Shown: positions 22,969 to 32,042, counted from the stretch's first letter. The stretch: DNA of 36,459 bases from Cyanobacteria bacterium UBA5018 (GCA_002396505.1 DGYA01000143.1:1-36459); one strand, 5' to 3'. Numbers and translations are program-made. Notes: a model not told the origin generated them from the letters alone.

Positions 22969-25887
22969 TCAGGCCAACACTGGCGGTCGACGCTGGATGG
23001 GCAGATCGAGACGGCCAAGCACATCGGCCATCAACTCGAGGGCATTGGCCTGGCCGTACTGCTCTCGGGCATAGGCGAATGCCGCCTCACTCATCTGCTG
23101 CCATCGCTGATCATCGCTGCAGAGCAGTAGGGCCGCCTCCTGCCAGGAGCTGGGATCCCGGGCAATCAACACCTCCTGCCCGTGGCGCAAGCCAGTGGCC
23201 TCAGCCGCCAGGGGGCTCAACAGCTGGGGGATGCCATGGGCGGCGGCGGCGACCACCTTGCCCTTGAGGCCAGCTCCGGAACGCAGGGGAGCCACAAACA
23301 GCCGGTGACGTCCGTAGACCGTGGCGGTATCGGCCACCCAGCCCTCAAGCATCACCCCCGGCTGCCCCCCCCAGCGCTCGGCCAGCTCGGTGGAAAGGCC
23401 GCTGCCATAAAGATGCAGACGCAGCTGGGGAAGCTGCTTCAGCAGAGGCGGCCAGAGCACCTCTAACATATGATCCACCGCGTCCCGATTGGGTGGATGG
23501 TTATAGCCACCCAGAAAGGCGAGGCCCTCCCGCCCCGCTAGGGGCTCCGGTGCCTGGGGTCCCTTCACCACCCAGGGGCAGCGGGCCGTGAGCGCCCGTC
23601 CAAAGCTCTCGGAATGGATCACCGCCTCCTCCACGTCCGAGTAACTGAGCGTCAGATCCACCTGACTAATGATCTGTAGCTCCTGCTGCTTGACCACCGC
23701 CACGGCTGCCAAGGCCTGTTCGGCGGCATCGCCCTCGAGGCCTTGGGACCAGGCGGCCCGCAGCTGGCGCAAGTAATGGAGATCGGCATTGCAAAATGCC
23801 ACCCGCGCCTGGGGTGCCCTGCGACGCACCACCTCCAGGGAATCGTTGGCAGTGGTGTAGCGGGTGATGTAGATGAGATCAAACTCGCGTCCGCGCTGCT
23901 CAAGCAGCTCTTCGAGGGAGAGCACGAAGGGGGCGTGGATCACCTCAATGCCCCGACGCTGCAAATCTTCGCTGTATCCAGCCAACCAGGCCAAATTAGC
24001 CGGATAAAAAGTGATCTGGTAACCGAGAGACTGCACCAGTTCCATTTCCACCACGGCGGCATGGCTGCCGGCATCTCGATCCGGACGGGGCGTCTCGTGG
24101 TCGATGAACAGGGCACGGCCCACGTTGCCACGATCCTTGACGCGATCAGCCATGGCAAGATCAGGTTGGCGATGACCCTCGAAGCTGTCCTGCCACTTCT
24201 TTTCAAACAGCGGCTTGTGAATTTCCTGATACCGCTTCATGCCTGCGGCCGCGGCGATGTCCTTGCCATTGGAGATGCCCTCGTGGTGCACCACCCGCGA
24301 TAGCGGGGCATAGCGCACGCCATGGCCGGCGGCGCGCACCTTGAAACAGAGATCTGTGTCCTCGTAGTAGGCCGGCGAGAACTCCGGACTGAGGCCCGCC
24401 ACCTTATCCCAAACCTGGCGAGTGATGGCCAGGGCAGCGCCACTTACATAGTCGGCAAGACGGGTATAACTAAAGCGTGGCTCCCGCGGATTACAGCCTT
24501 TGCCGTAATTCCAAGGCTCGCCATTGCCCCAGACGATGCCACCGGCTTCTTGGAGGCTGCCATCTGGATAGATGAGCTGGGAACCGGCAATACCGGTATC
24601 GGGCCAGCGCTCGAATACCGCCTGCAGTTCATCCAGCCAGAGGGCGCAGGGCTCGGTGTCGTTGTTGAGCAGCACCACCAGGGGCGCTCGGCTGGCGTTG
24701 ACCCCCGCATGGCAAGCCTGATTAAAACCGCGGGGGAAGCTGTGGTGCACCACCGTGATGCCAGGCGCCTCCCGGGCCAGGGCGTCGTAGGTGTCGTCGG
24801 GGGAGCCGTCGTCGACAACGATCACCTCAAAACGCAGGCGATTGGGGGCAAAGGCCAGGGCCGCCAAACAGCGGCGGGTGAACCGATATTTGCCATGCAC
24901 CGGCACCACTACGCTCACCTGGGGGTCAGGGGAATTGGTGAGAGTCAGGGGCTTGCGGTCTATGGCTTGGCCCAAGGGGCCCTCCTCCTGGTGGGCCTCC
25001 AGGCGCAGGGCTGGATTGGACGGGGCAGCCAAAATGCGCTGCAGCAGGGGTAGATCCGACGGTGGCTCAACCCCATAGGCATCGGCCAGGTGCAACCAGG
25101 TACTCAAACTCCGATAGCGCTCCGCCGCCAGGGGCCCCAGGGGCTCGGGAAATGGGGGGCTGCTGAACTGCTGCAGAGCCGCCCAGGGAGTGAGCTGGAA
25201 AGGCACCAGCTCCAGGCTCTCGTCGAAGCTGGCACCGCTGGCCTCCCGCAGCAGCAGGTGATGCACCCGGCCATCGCAACAGGAGAGGGGCAACCTGGTG
25301 GTGAAGCTCCAACGGCCGGGGGAGTCCGAATCCGGCGGCAGCAGGGCGATCGGCTCGCCGCCATCGATCACCAACTCCACCGGCGCCGGATCCGCCAGCC
25401 AGCCCTTCAGAAACACTCCTTGCAGGGGCATCAACTCGCCCCGCTTTTTGTGCTGGGAAAGCGTCGCCGACCTGTGATCGCGGCGCAGCAGTTCGTAGGT
25501 GATCTCGTTGACCCGCAGCGGACTGCCGGGCAACTCCAAACCAGCATCTGGATCAAAGTAAACCCTCAGCACCAGCCCCGGCGAGAGAGGGGGCAAGTTC
25601 AACTGGGGATCGCCAAGAAAGGCAAAGCCCACCGCGTCGGGCAGACCGCGACTAGCCATGTCAGTGCGCCCGAGCTGGCAGGGCAACTGCAAAATTGACT
25701 TGCGGGAGCTGGGATCGAGCAGGTCTTCCATGCTCACCCACAAAGGCCCCGGCAGGGGTTCAGGGCCGCGCTCTCCCAGCAAACAGGCCCATCCATGCAG
25801 GCCGAAACGCTCATTTAGCCCCTCCAGCTGGCCGATGAATTGACCGCGCTGGAGAGGCCGCAATTCAGCTGCCAGCGCCACAGCCAT
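22969..25887 (-). CDS. Bifunctional glycosyltransferase: N-terminal module, GT2 and GT4 domains
   Basis: A 972-residue cytosolic protein. Residues 1-300 form an unassigned module with beta-rich segments. A GT2 (GT-A) domain spans about 320-560: SVVVPVHGKYRFTRRCL, VIVVDDGSPDDT, the metal site in LLNNDTEP, and AYYEDTDLCFKVRAAGHGVRY. A GT4-like GT-B domain spans about 590-960: RALFIDHETPRPDRDAGSH, EGLAFLGGYNHPPN and APLRSGAGLKGKVVAAAAHGIP. Such GT2-GT4 fusions build repeating or branched glycans in surface-polysaccharide and glycoprotein loci. It is the first gene of the operon with parvulin, exporter and adaptor, which links glycosylation to secretion. Its start almost abuts that of the divergent gene at 25897. 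Confidence 0.93.
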   Translation of the reverse strand: MAVALAAELRPLQRGQFIGQLEGLNERFGLHGWACLLGERGPEPLPGPLWVSMEDLLDPSSRKSILQLPCQLGRTDMASRGLPDAVGFAFLGDPQLNLPPLSPGLVLRVYFDPDAGLELPGSPLRVNEITYELLRRDHRSATLSQHKKRGELMPLQGVFLKGWLADPAPVELVIDGGEPIALLPPDSDSPGRWSFTTRLPLSCCDGRVHHLLLREASGASFDESLELVPFQLTPWAALQQFSSPPFPEPLGPLAAERYRSLSTWLHLADAYGVEPPSDLPLLQRILAAPSNPALRLEAHQEEGPLGQAIDRKPLTLTNSPDPQVSVVVPVHGKYRFTRRCLAALAFAPNRLRFEVIVVDDGSPDDTYDALAREAPGITVVHHSFPRGFNQACHAGVNASRAPLVVLLNNDTEPCALWLDELQAVFERWPDTGIAGSQLIYPDGSLQEAGGIVWGNGEPWNYGKGCNPREPRFSYTRLADYVSGAALAITRQVWDKVAGLSPEFSPAYYEDTDLCFKVRAAGHGVRYAPLSRVVHHEGISNGKDIAAAAGMKRYQEIHKPLFEKKWQDSFEGHRQPDLAMADRVKDRGNVGRALFIDHETPRPDRDAGSHAAVVEMELVQSLGYQITFYPANLAWLAGYSEDLQRRGIEVIHAPFVLSLEELLEQRGREFDLIYITRYTTANDSLEVVRRRAPQARVAFCNADLHYLRQLRAAWSQGLEGDAAEQALAAVAVVKQQELQIISQVDLTLSYSDVEEAVIHSESFGRALTARCPWVVKGPQAPEPLAGREGLAFLGGYNHPPNRDAVDHMLEVLWPPLLKQLPQLRLHLYGSGLSTELAERWGGQPGVMLEGWVADTATVYGRHRLFVAPLRSGAGLKGKVVAAAAHGIPQLLSPLAAEATGLRHGQEVLIARDPSSWQEAALLLCSDDQRWQQMSEAAFAYAREQYGQANALELMADVLGRLDLPIQRRPPVLA

Positions 25888-25896
25888 GGAAAGGGG

Positions 25897-28197
25897 GTGA
25901 ACTTGGTTAGAGAATGGAGGCTAACCGAAGCTGCAGTCCTGACTACCTCTCCTGCCCCACTCCCGGCAGCCGAAACCCTGACAAACAGCGGTGCCGATCC
26001 CCAAGCGGATCCGGTGGTGCTGAGATTGCGGCTGCAAGAACTGCTCGCCCTACCCCTGGAGCCAGGCAGCCGGGCGCATCTCTGGAAACTGGCCCTTGAA
26101 CGCCTGCCCAGGGAAGCGCTGGCCCAACGCCGAACCCTGCAGTTGGTGCTCAGCCGCCAGGCGGCCCAAGCTTGCGAGCAGTGGGTTGCCGCCGGACGCT
26201 GGGGCGAGGCCCTGACCTGTGCCCGCCAGCAGGGCATCTGGTTGGCGGAGCTGGCCAGTGAAAATCCGCCCCTGGCCGAGGTATGTCGACGCGATACAGC
26301 CGCCCTGCTGCGCCTGCTGATTCAGGGGTTGCATCGCGACCAGGACCAGCCGGACTGCCCGCCCCAACGCCAGGCGGAGGTATGCCGCATCGGCTGGCAA
26401 CTAGTGGTCAAGCTAAGAGCCCTGGGTCAGCCGGAGCCCGAAGCCCTGGGAGTGATCGAAGAGCAACTGGTGCGCCACGGGGCTCTGGCCTGGCGGACCC
26501 TCGCCGAGACCCTGGCAGGCGAAGCAAGTATCGCCGCCCTGGACAGCGGCATCGACATGGCCCTGGCCCTGATGCGCCTTTATGTCGATCAAGAAGGGCA
26601 CGCATGGACTCAAAATCTTCCGGCAGAGCTGCTGGCGACTCGCCGTCAACTCCAGCCGGTGCCACCGGAACGCCTGTTGAATTGGTTGGCGGCTTGGCTG
26701 CCCAGCAACCCCAGCGCCGCGGCGGCCCTGGCTAGCGCCCGACGCTGCCAAACCCTGCTAGATGGCATCAAGCGCAGCAGCGAGCTAGCCGAGCTTGCGA
26801 ACACCCCCGCTGCCGGGGATCCAGCCCCTGCCGCCGGGCTGCAGCCGGCCGAGGTCACCAGGGCGCCCCTGCCTGGGCAGTTAGCCCAAAGCCAGCCCCT
26901 AACCGCTAGTTCCGGCCAGGTCATGGCCGAAGAGCTGCCCCAAGAGCTGCCCGAAGAGCTGGCCATGGCGGCATCCCTGCAGCCCCAGCCTCCACAGCAA
27001 ACGCCATCGATCGCGGCGATCAGTGGCGAGGAATTGCGCCAGGAGCTGCGACTCGACGAGGGAGGTATCGAGGGCTTGCGGCGGCGCCTGGTGAGGGCTC
27101 TGAAGCGCTGGAGCGATCGCCCCGGCCAGGGGCCCTTGACCATTGATCTGGGCTTCAGGCCTGGGGCCAGCCTGTTGGAGGGGGATGGCGACGGGCTGCA
27201 ACTCAACCTGGCCCCCCTGTTGCGCTGTGGCGACGATGCCGAGGTGATGGAGTTGCTGGAGCTGCTGGATCGTCATCTCGAAACCTTGGAACGCTCAGCG
27301 ATCTGGCGAGCCAATCCCGAGGCCCTGCTGAAGACCCTCAATAGCCATTGGAAAGCAGGTGGCCAACTGCATGCCAGCCAATGCAAGGCCTTGGCGGCGG
27401 TGGTGAAGCTCCGGGGCCCGGCACGGGTTGAGCTGCCAGCTAGGGCAGGGGGCCAGCTGCTGAGACCAGCCCCAGAGGAACTGGCACTACTGGCGCAGCT
27501 GCTGCGTAACGAGCCGCTACTTGTGGAGCAGTTGTCAGAAATCAGGCGCCACCATCACGACCAGGAATGGATGGAGAGCGAGCAAGGCGCCGACTGGCCG
27601 TTGCGGCGTCTGCACACCGGCAGCGGTTTCTATGCCAGCAGCCACGACCCTCTCCATAGCCTGCGGCGCTGGAGTGACGCAACGATGGGGGCGCTGCGAC
27701 AGCATGGCCTGGTGCTCGACTCGGGCAATTTGGGGGCCGCTCTACCTCTGCTGCAGTCCCTGGCGGCGGAAGGGGTGAGTTTGCCTCTCCAGGCCTGGCC
27801 CGAGCGCGGCAGTCTTTACGAACTTATGGCGGACCAAGAGGTGCTGCTCGTCGCTCCTGGGGCAGCGGAGATTGAGGCCCACCATCGCAGGGTCGCCTCC
27901 TCCCAGCTCGATCCGGAAAGCCCGATGCCCAACTATGGACTGCGCTGCCTGGAGTCCCCCGATTCGATCCACCCCCGTCGCCCCAGCGTCGGCTTCGAGC
28001 ACAGCCTGGAGAGCTTGCTGGAGCAGGTGGAGCAGGCCTGGGGGCAGCGGGCTTTCCAGGTGTTCATCATCGCGGCTGGCGCCTACTCCTTGCCCGCCTG
28101 CTATGCGGTGGAACAGCGCCACGGAGCCACCTGTTTGGCCCTTGGCAGCGACCTGCTGGAGTGGTTCCTGCCAACCGCCGCAGCCCAAACACCGTAA
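25897..28197 (+). CDS. Large helical hypothetical protein, C-terminus possibly GT-D-like
   Basis: A protein of about 766 residues; the start is uncertain. GTG at 25897 lies only 9 bp from the divergent glycosyltransferase start; an earlier GTG would overlap that gene. The first 320 residues are helical and Leu/Ala/Arg-rich, like TPR or HAT arrays. An acidic/Pro/Gln linker (about 310-375) and a second helical part (about 375-540) follow. The last 200 residues look enzymatic: GSGFYASSHDPLHSLRRW, VLLVAPGA and FQVFIIAAGAYSLPACYAVEQRHGATCLALGS. That pattern resembles the GT-D (DUF1792) glycosyltransferase fold, an inference by eye. Genomic context (flanking glycosyltransferase and methyltransferase) supports a glycan role. 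No signal peptide. Confidence 0.8.
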   Translation: MNLVREWRLTEAAVLTTSPAPLPAAETLTNSGADPQADPVVLRLRLQELLALPLEPGSRAHLWKLALERLPREALAQRRTLQLVLSRQAAQACEQWVAAGRWGEALTCARQQGIWLAELASENPPLAEVCRRDTAALLRLLIQGLHRDQDQPDCPPQRQAEVCRIGWQLVVKLRALGQPEPEALGVIEEQLVRHGALAWRTLAETLAGEASIAALDSGIDMALALMRLYVDQEGHAWTQNLPAELLATRRQLQPVPPERLLNWLAAWLPSNPSAAAALASARRCQTLLDGIKRSSELAELANTPAAGDPAPAAGLQPAEVTRAPLPGQLAQSQPLTASSGQVMAEELPQELPEELAMAASLQPQPPQQTPSIAAISGEELRQELRLDEGGIEGLRRRLVRALKRWSDRPGQGPLTIDLGFRPGASLLEGDGDGLQLNLAPLLRCGDDAEVMELLELLDRHLETLERSAIWRANPEALLKTLNSHWKAGGQLHASQCKALAAVVKLRGPARVELPARAGGQLLRPAPEELALLAQLLRNEPLLVEQLSEIRRHHHDQEWMESEQGADWPLRRLHTGSGFYASSHDPLHSLRRWSDATMGALRQHGLVLDSGNLGAALPLLQSLAAEGVSLPLQAWPERGSLYELMADQEVLLVAPGAAEIEAHHRRVASSQLDPESPMPNYGLRCLESPDSIHPRRPSVGFEHSLESLLEQVEQAWGQRAFQVFIIAAGAYSLPACYAVEQRHGATCLALGSDLLEWFLPTAAAQTP

Positions 28198-28232
28198 AAG
28201 TCCTGCTCAGGGAGAGATCCAGGCCGGCCCGC

Positions 28233-29087
28233 CTAACGACGGGCCACCAGCAGCAGCACCTCGGGAATTTCAGCGGCAATTACGCCATAGCTAATCGAGT
28301 GGATTCCCTGGAAACCCACATCTGAGAATCCCAGCTCTGAAAGCCAATCCAAAATTTCCCAACCGGGAATCTGATATACGAGGCTGCCTGCTTCTGGCTC
28401 CAGCGGATTGCCGTGATATTCCGGTTCGCCGAAAATCTCAGGGGACAGATCGGGGCCGCGATGCCGTGCCTTGATGATCGACTCGTGCTTGCCGTAGGCG
28501 AAGGGGAAGCTGGCGATCAGCACTCCCCCCGGCCGCAGCACCCGCAGGCATTCGGCCAAACCGGCCTTCAGGTCGTAGAGATGCTCAAACACCTCAGCGC
28601 TCACCAGCAGATCAAAGCTGTGGTCGGGGAAGGAGAGGGCACAGAGATCCTCATGTCGATATTGAGCACGCCGGGGATCCTCTGGATCCGGCAGATATTC
28701 GCTGGCCAACACCCCCTCCCCCAGCCAATCTCGCAGTGCCCGTGCCAGGGGAGTGATGGCCTCGGGCAGGTAGACCTTGATCAGCCGAGGTGGAGGCAGT
28801 TGCCCAGCATCTATCAAGCTGCGCAGCAGCAGCAGCACGGCCCGTTCGCGAGAGTTCAAACCTTGGTGGACCAGGCTTTCCCGATAGTTCGGAGCTACTA
28901 CCTCTATGGCCTCTGGCGGGATGGGCTGATCGGTGAGGGGATCGCAGATGCCGTGCAGAGCAATGATCTGCAGCGACTCCCTGATGGTCTCGTCCGCCAG
29001 GTCCTTCCGACTGCGAAAACGAGAAGCAAAGGCGTCGATGCTGCCGTAGGTAAACTGTTCGAGGTTCTGCTGGGGCAGAATCGCCAT
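28233..29087 (-). CDS. SAM-dependent methyltransferase-like protein with degenerate motif I
   Basis: A 284-residue protein from the ATG at 29087, with GGAG nine bases upstream. The later class I motifs are clear: YRHEDLCALSFPDHSFDLLVSAEVFEHLYDLKAGLAECLRVLRPGGVLIASFPF, a type-11-like methyltransferase core. The Gly-rich motif I expected before it is replaced by LIKVYLPEAITPLARALRDWLG, so SAM binding could be altered. The N-terminal 110 residues (FTYGSIDAFASRFRSRKDL, then NYRESLVHQGLNSRERAVLLLL) resemble proteins that methylate sugar or peptide acceptors in surface-glycan loci. It is convergent with the large hypothetical gene and nearly head-to-head with the mini coiled-coil gene. Confidence 0.85.
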   Translation of the reverse strand: MAILPQQNLEQFTYGSIDAFASRFRSRKDLADETIRESLQIIALHGICDPLTDQPIPPEAIEVVAPNYRESLVHQGLNSRERAVLLLLRSLIDAGQLPPPRLIKVYLPEAITPLARALRDWLGEGVLASEYLPDPEDPRRAQYRHEDLCALSFPDHSFDLLVSAEVFEHLYDLKAGLAECLRVLRPGGVLIASFPFAYGKHESIIKARHRGPDLSPEIFGEPEYHGNPLEPEAGSLVYQIPGWEILDWLSELGFSDVGFQGIHSISYGVIAAEIPEVLLLVARR

Positions 29088-29136
29088 GGCCGTCGCTCCA
29101 CTGACGGTTAATTGTGCCTTAAAACCGTTTACCCGC

Positions 29137-29337
29137 ATGACAAAGGCTACCGACTTGGAGAACCGCCTAAATGTGTTGGAGAACCAGCTGGAAGAAGCCT
29201 GGGATTTAGCCGAACTTACCCAGCTGCTCCTCAGCCAAGCCGAAGAGAAACTGATCAACTATTCCAAGGAGGCTCTCAGAGCGGAGTCACTGATCTCCTC
29301 TCTGCTGGAGCAACTCGAAGCCTGCAAAAAAAATTAA
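29137..29337 (+). CDS. Mini coiled-coil protein
   Basis: A 66-residue product beginning TKATDLENRLNVLENQLEEAWD. Heptad-like Leu spacing runs over nearly the whole length, ending EQLEACKKN. It should be a soluble coiled coil; a similar helix often precedes methyltransferases or glycosyltransferases as a separate helper. ATG at 29137 was chosen because an upstream ATG at 29086 overlaps the methyltransferase start and adds non-helical sequence. Its stop overlaps the convergent gene's stop (TTAA carries TAA on both strands). Function unknown. Confidence 0.65.
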   Translation: MTKATDLENRLNVLENQLEEAWDLAELTQLLLSQAEEKLINYSKEALRAESLISSLLEQLEACKKN

Positions 29338-30635
29338 TCTAACAATGCCGCTCTGTCCTCTGCCATTGATAAAGTTCTAGCCAAGGCCTCCGGGGATAGA
29401 CCTTGGCTAGCCGGCGGCATCGACAGGTCAGTTTGGGTGCAAAAACGCTCAAGGAAAGCGGAAAAACGCTCAATGCCAGAGCCTGTTACTACTCTATCTG
29501 TCTGATCGCGATTAACAGCCGGGCCAATGCTGACTTCTGACCCAGTATCCCCGACTGGCTCTGGGGCAGATTCCGCTGGCGACGAGGCCCCCTCGAAGGT
29601 GCTCAGCTCCTTCTCAAGGGCGTTAAACGGCTGCCACTGCGGATCCTCCTGGATCAATAGGGCGAGCAGCTCGACTGCTGCGGCGACATCTCCAGATCTA
29701 TGCAGGGATCGAACGCAATCGGGACCCTGCGTACGGCGCGCATTGCGGCGGCGTTGGTGAAACAGCTCGGCCAGATCCTGCCCTGCTGAATCGAGTTCCA
29801 CAGCCTTGGCCATCGCCCGCCCCCAAAGCTCCATGGCAGCGGTCAAATCACCGCTAGCCAGGGCTAGCCGAGCGGCGAGATCGAAAAACCAGGGGCTGGC
29901 CTCCAGATCTGCGGACGGACTTGCCAACCAATGGCCGCAACTGCTCAAATCGCCTTTGGCCAAGGCCAGATCGGCCGACTTGAGCCGCGGATACCCCCAT
30001 TCTGGCCAGGCCTCGGCCAAAAATGACCACCAGCGCAGAGCAGCGTCGGCATCGGCCGCCAGCTCCTGTTCGCCGACGGCTGCCATCAGGGCCTGTTTCA
30101 ATGACAGCTGTTGCTCAATGGGTGTGCCGGCCAACAGCAGGGCAAAGCCATTCAATTGGTCATCTTGCCAATCACCACGCCAGTCGGGCAGGGGTGTGAA
30201 GGGGAAACAGGGCTGCTGCCAACGCATGTCGCGCAGCAGCTCTAGTAAATCCCGGGCCTTTTGCTGCTCCTCGACAGCCAAGGGGGAATTGCCGGAAGCC
30301 GACTGATCACGCCACAGCCCCCAGCGATCGGGGATCAGCCCGAGGGCCGGGTCTAGGCGATGGGCCACCAAGATCCAACGATCCGAGGCGATGAAATCGC
30401 CGCACAGACGCAGGGCCCAGGCCAGCTCAAGTGCTAATAACGGACCCCAATCGGGATGACGAGTGATCTTTGTCGATTCGCTTACCAATGCCGATAGGCG
30501 ACCGTAGCGCCCCAACCAGATCAGTCTGGAGCCAGGATCGTCTTCTAACTGGTCGAGCAGATCGGAAACCAAAGGCCAGGCCACAGGATTTCGCTGAGGA
30601 ATACCATTCTGGACTCCCGCAGGCCATAGCTGCAT
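29334..30635 (-). CDS. Hypothetical helical (TPR/HAT-like) protein
   Basis: A protein of about 433 residues from the ATG at 30635; an in-frame GTG at 30665 is the alternative. The body is Trp/Ala/Leu-rich with repeated helix pairs (LELAWALRLCGDFIASDRWILVAHRLDP, then DLAARLALASGDLTAAMELWGRAMAKA, then LHRSGDVAAAVELLALLIQEDPQW), which look like TPRs. The C-terminal 90 residues are Ser/Glu/Pro-rich, then FSAFLERFCTQTD. There is no signal peptide or catalytic motif. It is divergent from the GT-B-like gene, with a gap of only 50 bp. It may be a scaffold for the glycosylation machinery; this is context only. Confidence 0.72.
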   Translation of the reverse strand: MQLWPAGVQNGIPQRNPVAWPLVSDLLDQLEDDPGSRLIWLGRYGRLSALVSESTKITRHPDWGPLLALELAWALRLCGDFIASDRWILVAHRLDPALGLIPDRWGLWRDQSASGNSPLAVEEQQKARDLLELLRDMRWQQPCFPFTPLPDWRGDWQDDQLNGFALLLAGTPIEQQLSLKQALMAAVGEQELAADADAALRWWSFLAEAWPEWGYPRLKSADLALAKGDLSSCGHWLASPSADLEASPWFFDLAARLALASGDLTAAMELWGRAMAKAVELDSAGQDLAELFHQRRRNARRTQGPDCVRSLHRSGDVAAAVELLALLIQEDPQWQPFNALEKELSTFEGASSPAESAPEPVGDTGSEVSIGPAVNRDQTDRVVTGSGIERFSAFLERFCTQTDLSMPPASQGLSPEALARTLSMAEDRAALLD

Positions 30636-30685
30636 GGCCTGATCGACTGCCAAGTGGCATTTCACCTTTAAATCAGAGTTTCTTG

Positions 30686-31954
30686 ATGGCGGCCAAACCA
30701 AACCCGAGGTTGGTGATTGTGGACCCCGCCTGGAGCGGTTCGGTTGGTCACCATTCTGACGTCAACCGCCAGTTGCAGCAAGCGCTGGACGCGGCCGGCT
30801 GGCAGGTGGAAGCCTGGGCTGACCAGGAGGCAGCTGAACTGGGATTGCTCTGGATCCGCCCCTTGCTCCACGGCTGCGGCTACCAAGATCCACGCCACTG
30901 GAGCGACATTGGCGGCAGCCTGCACCTGGCACGCCGCCTGGCCGACCAACTGGCATCGGGCATGGGCCCAGCGGAACAACCGGTGACAGCGTGGCTGATG
31001 CACACCGCCCTGCCCTATCAACTGATGGGGCTGGCTCGAATGCTCAACCAACAGCCAGCGGCCCAGGTATTGATCAGTCTCATGTTTGCCCCGGGAGAAA
31101 CCCTGGAGGGAGAAGCGGCGGATGCCGTCGCCATCAGCAACAGCCGCCTGGCCCTAGAGGCGCTGGCGGAAGCCTGTCAGCGTCAGGGCCATAAACTCTG
31201 GATCGGTCTGCCCTCCCGTCAACAACAGGAGTTATGGGCGCCCCTGATCAAGGCTGCCGAATTGCCAGAGGGGGAACTGCATGCAGCGGTGGTCGGCGCC
31301 GGTGGAGCCGCCGTAAAGCCCCCTAAAGGGGCCCCCAAACTGTTGCTACATTGGGGTGACCGAAAGCAGTCCAAGGGCTGGCTCCACAGCCTGGCGGCAG
31401 TGGAGCAACTGCTCGATCAGGGGGTACCGGCCAACCTGCGCGGCCATGGCTGGCTCTTTCATGTGCATTGCCATGCACCCATACCGGAGTCAGAACTGCA
31501 ATTGCTGGAGCGGGCTGAGCGCCAGATAGTTGGCTATCAACTGCTGCGCGAGGCGATTCCCCAGCAGGAAATGCTAAGACGATTAGCTGGCTGCAGTGCA
31601 GCGCTGCTGGCTTATTGCCCGCGAGCTTACTCCGAGCGTAGCTCCGGCATCCTTTGGTCCTACGCCAGCGCTCGGCGGGCGGTGGGCCTACCAGCCGTGG
31701 TGGTGGGACTTGCCGGCGGTTGGCTAGAACGGGAGTCCCGGGAGCTCGGCCTGGCCTGGCGCTCAGCCTTGAATCCCAGCTCAACCGGCTGGCTAAAACC
31801 GCTCGCCGAAGCCATTGGTCCTAGCAAAAACAGTTTCCAGCTTCCCACAAGGGAAAGCGGCGCCCACAGCGAAAGTTACAATGAGCTCATTCTCGGCCAG
31901 AGCTTTGCAAAAAAAATCGCTTCGATGCTAATTTTAACATGGCCGCCCAAATAG
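30686..31954 (+). CDS. Putative GT-B-type glycosyltransferase
   Basis: A protein of about 422 residues. It begins PRLVIVDPAWSGSVGHHSDVNRQLQQALDAAGW, a GHH-type N-terminal loop seen in GT-B glycosyltransferases, with a following pattern of alternating strands and helices. The C-terminal half has LLLHWGDRKQSKGWLHSLAAVEQLL and a late SERSSGILWSYASARRAVGLPAVVVG stretch in the place where GT4 enzymes bind the donor, but without the usual EAMA-type motif. The ATG at 30686 lacks a clear ribosome site. A consensus promoter for gmd starts 36 bp past its stop. Glycosyltransferase is a fold-level guess. Confidence 0.7.
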   Translation: MAAKPNPRLVIVDPAWSGSVGHHSDVNRQLQQALDAAGWQVEAWADQEAAELGLLWIRPLLHGCGYQDPRHWSDIGGSLHLARRLADQLASGMGPAEQPVTAWLMHTALPYQLMGLARMLNQQPAAQVLISLMFAPGETLEGEAADAVAISNSRLALEALAEACQRQGHKLWIGLPSRQQQELWAPLIKAAELPEGELHAAVVGAGGAAVKPPKGAPKLLLHWGDRKQSKGWLHSLAAVEQLLDQGVPANLRGHGWLFHVHCHAPIPESELQLLERAERQIVGYQLLREAIPQQEMLRRLAGCSAALLAYCPRAYSERSSGILWSYASARRAVGLPAVVVGLAGGWLERESRELGLAWRSALNPSSTGWLKPLAEAIGPSKNSFQLPTRESGAHSESYNELILGQSFAKKIASMLILTWPPK

Positions 31955-31990
31955 GCTCCGCTGCCAGCCCCAAGGCGCTTCAGCACCGGC

Positions 31991-32018
31991 TTGACAAAAG
32001 AACCACTAGCGCTATAAT
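31991..32018 (+). promoter_or_regulatory. Consensus sigma70-type promoter upstream of gmd
   Basis: TTGACA (31991-31996) and TATAAT (32013-32018) are both perfect, with a 16-bp spacer. A start site near 32025 would leave a leader of about 18 nt without a Shine-Dalgarno sequence. It should drive gmd and the genes behind it strongly and constitutively. Confidence 0.88.
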
Positions 32019-32042
32019 AGATTAAGCAGTTAAAAAACAAAA

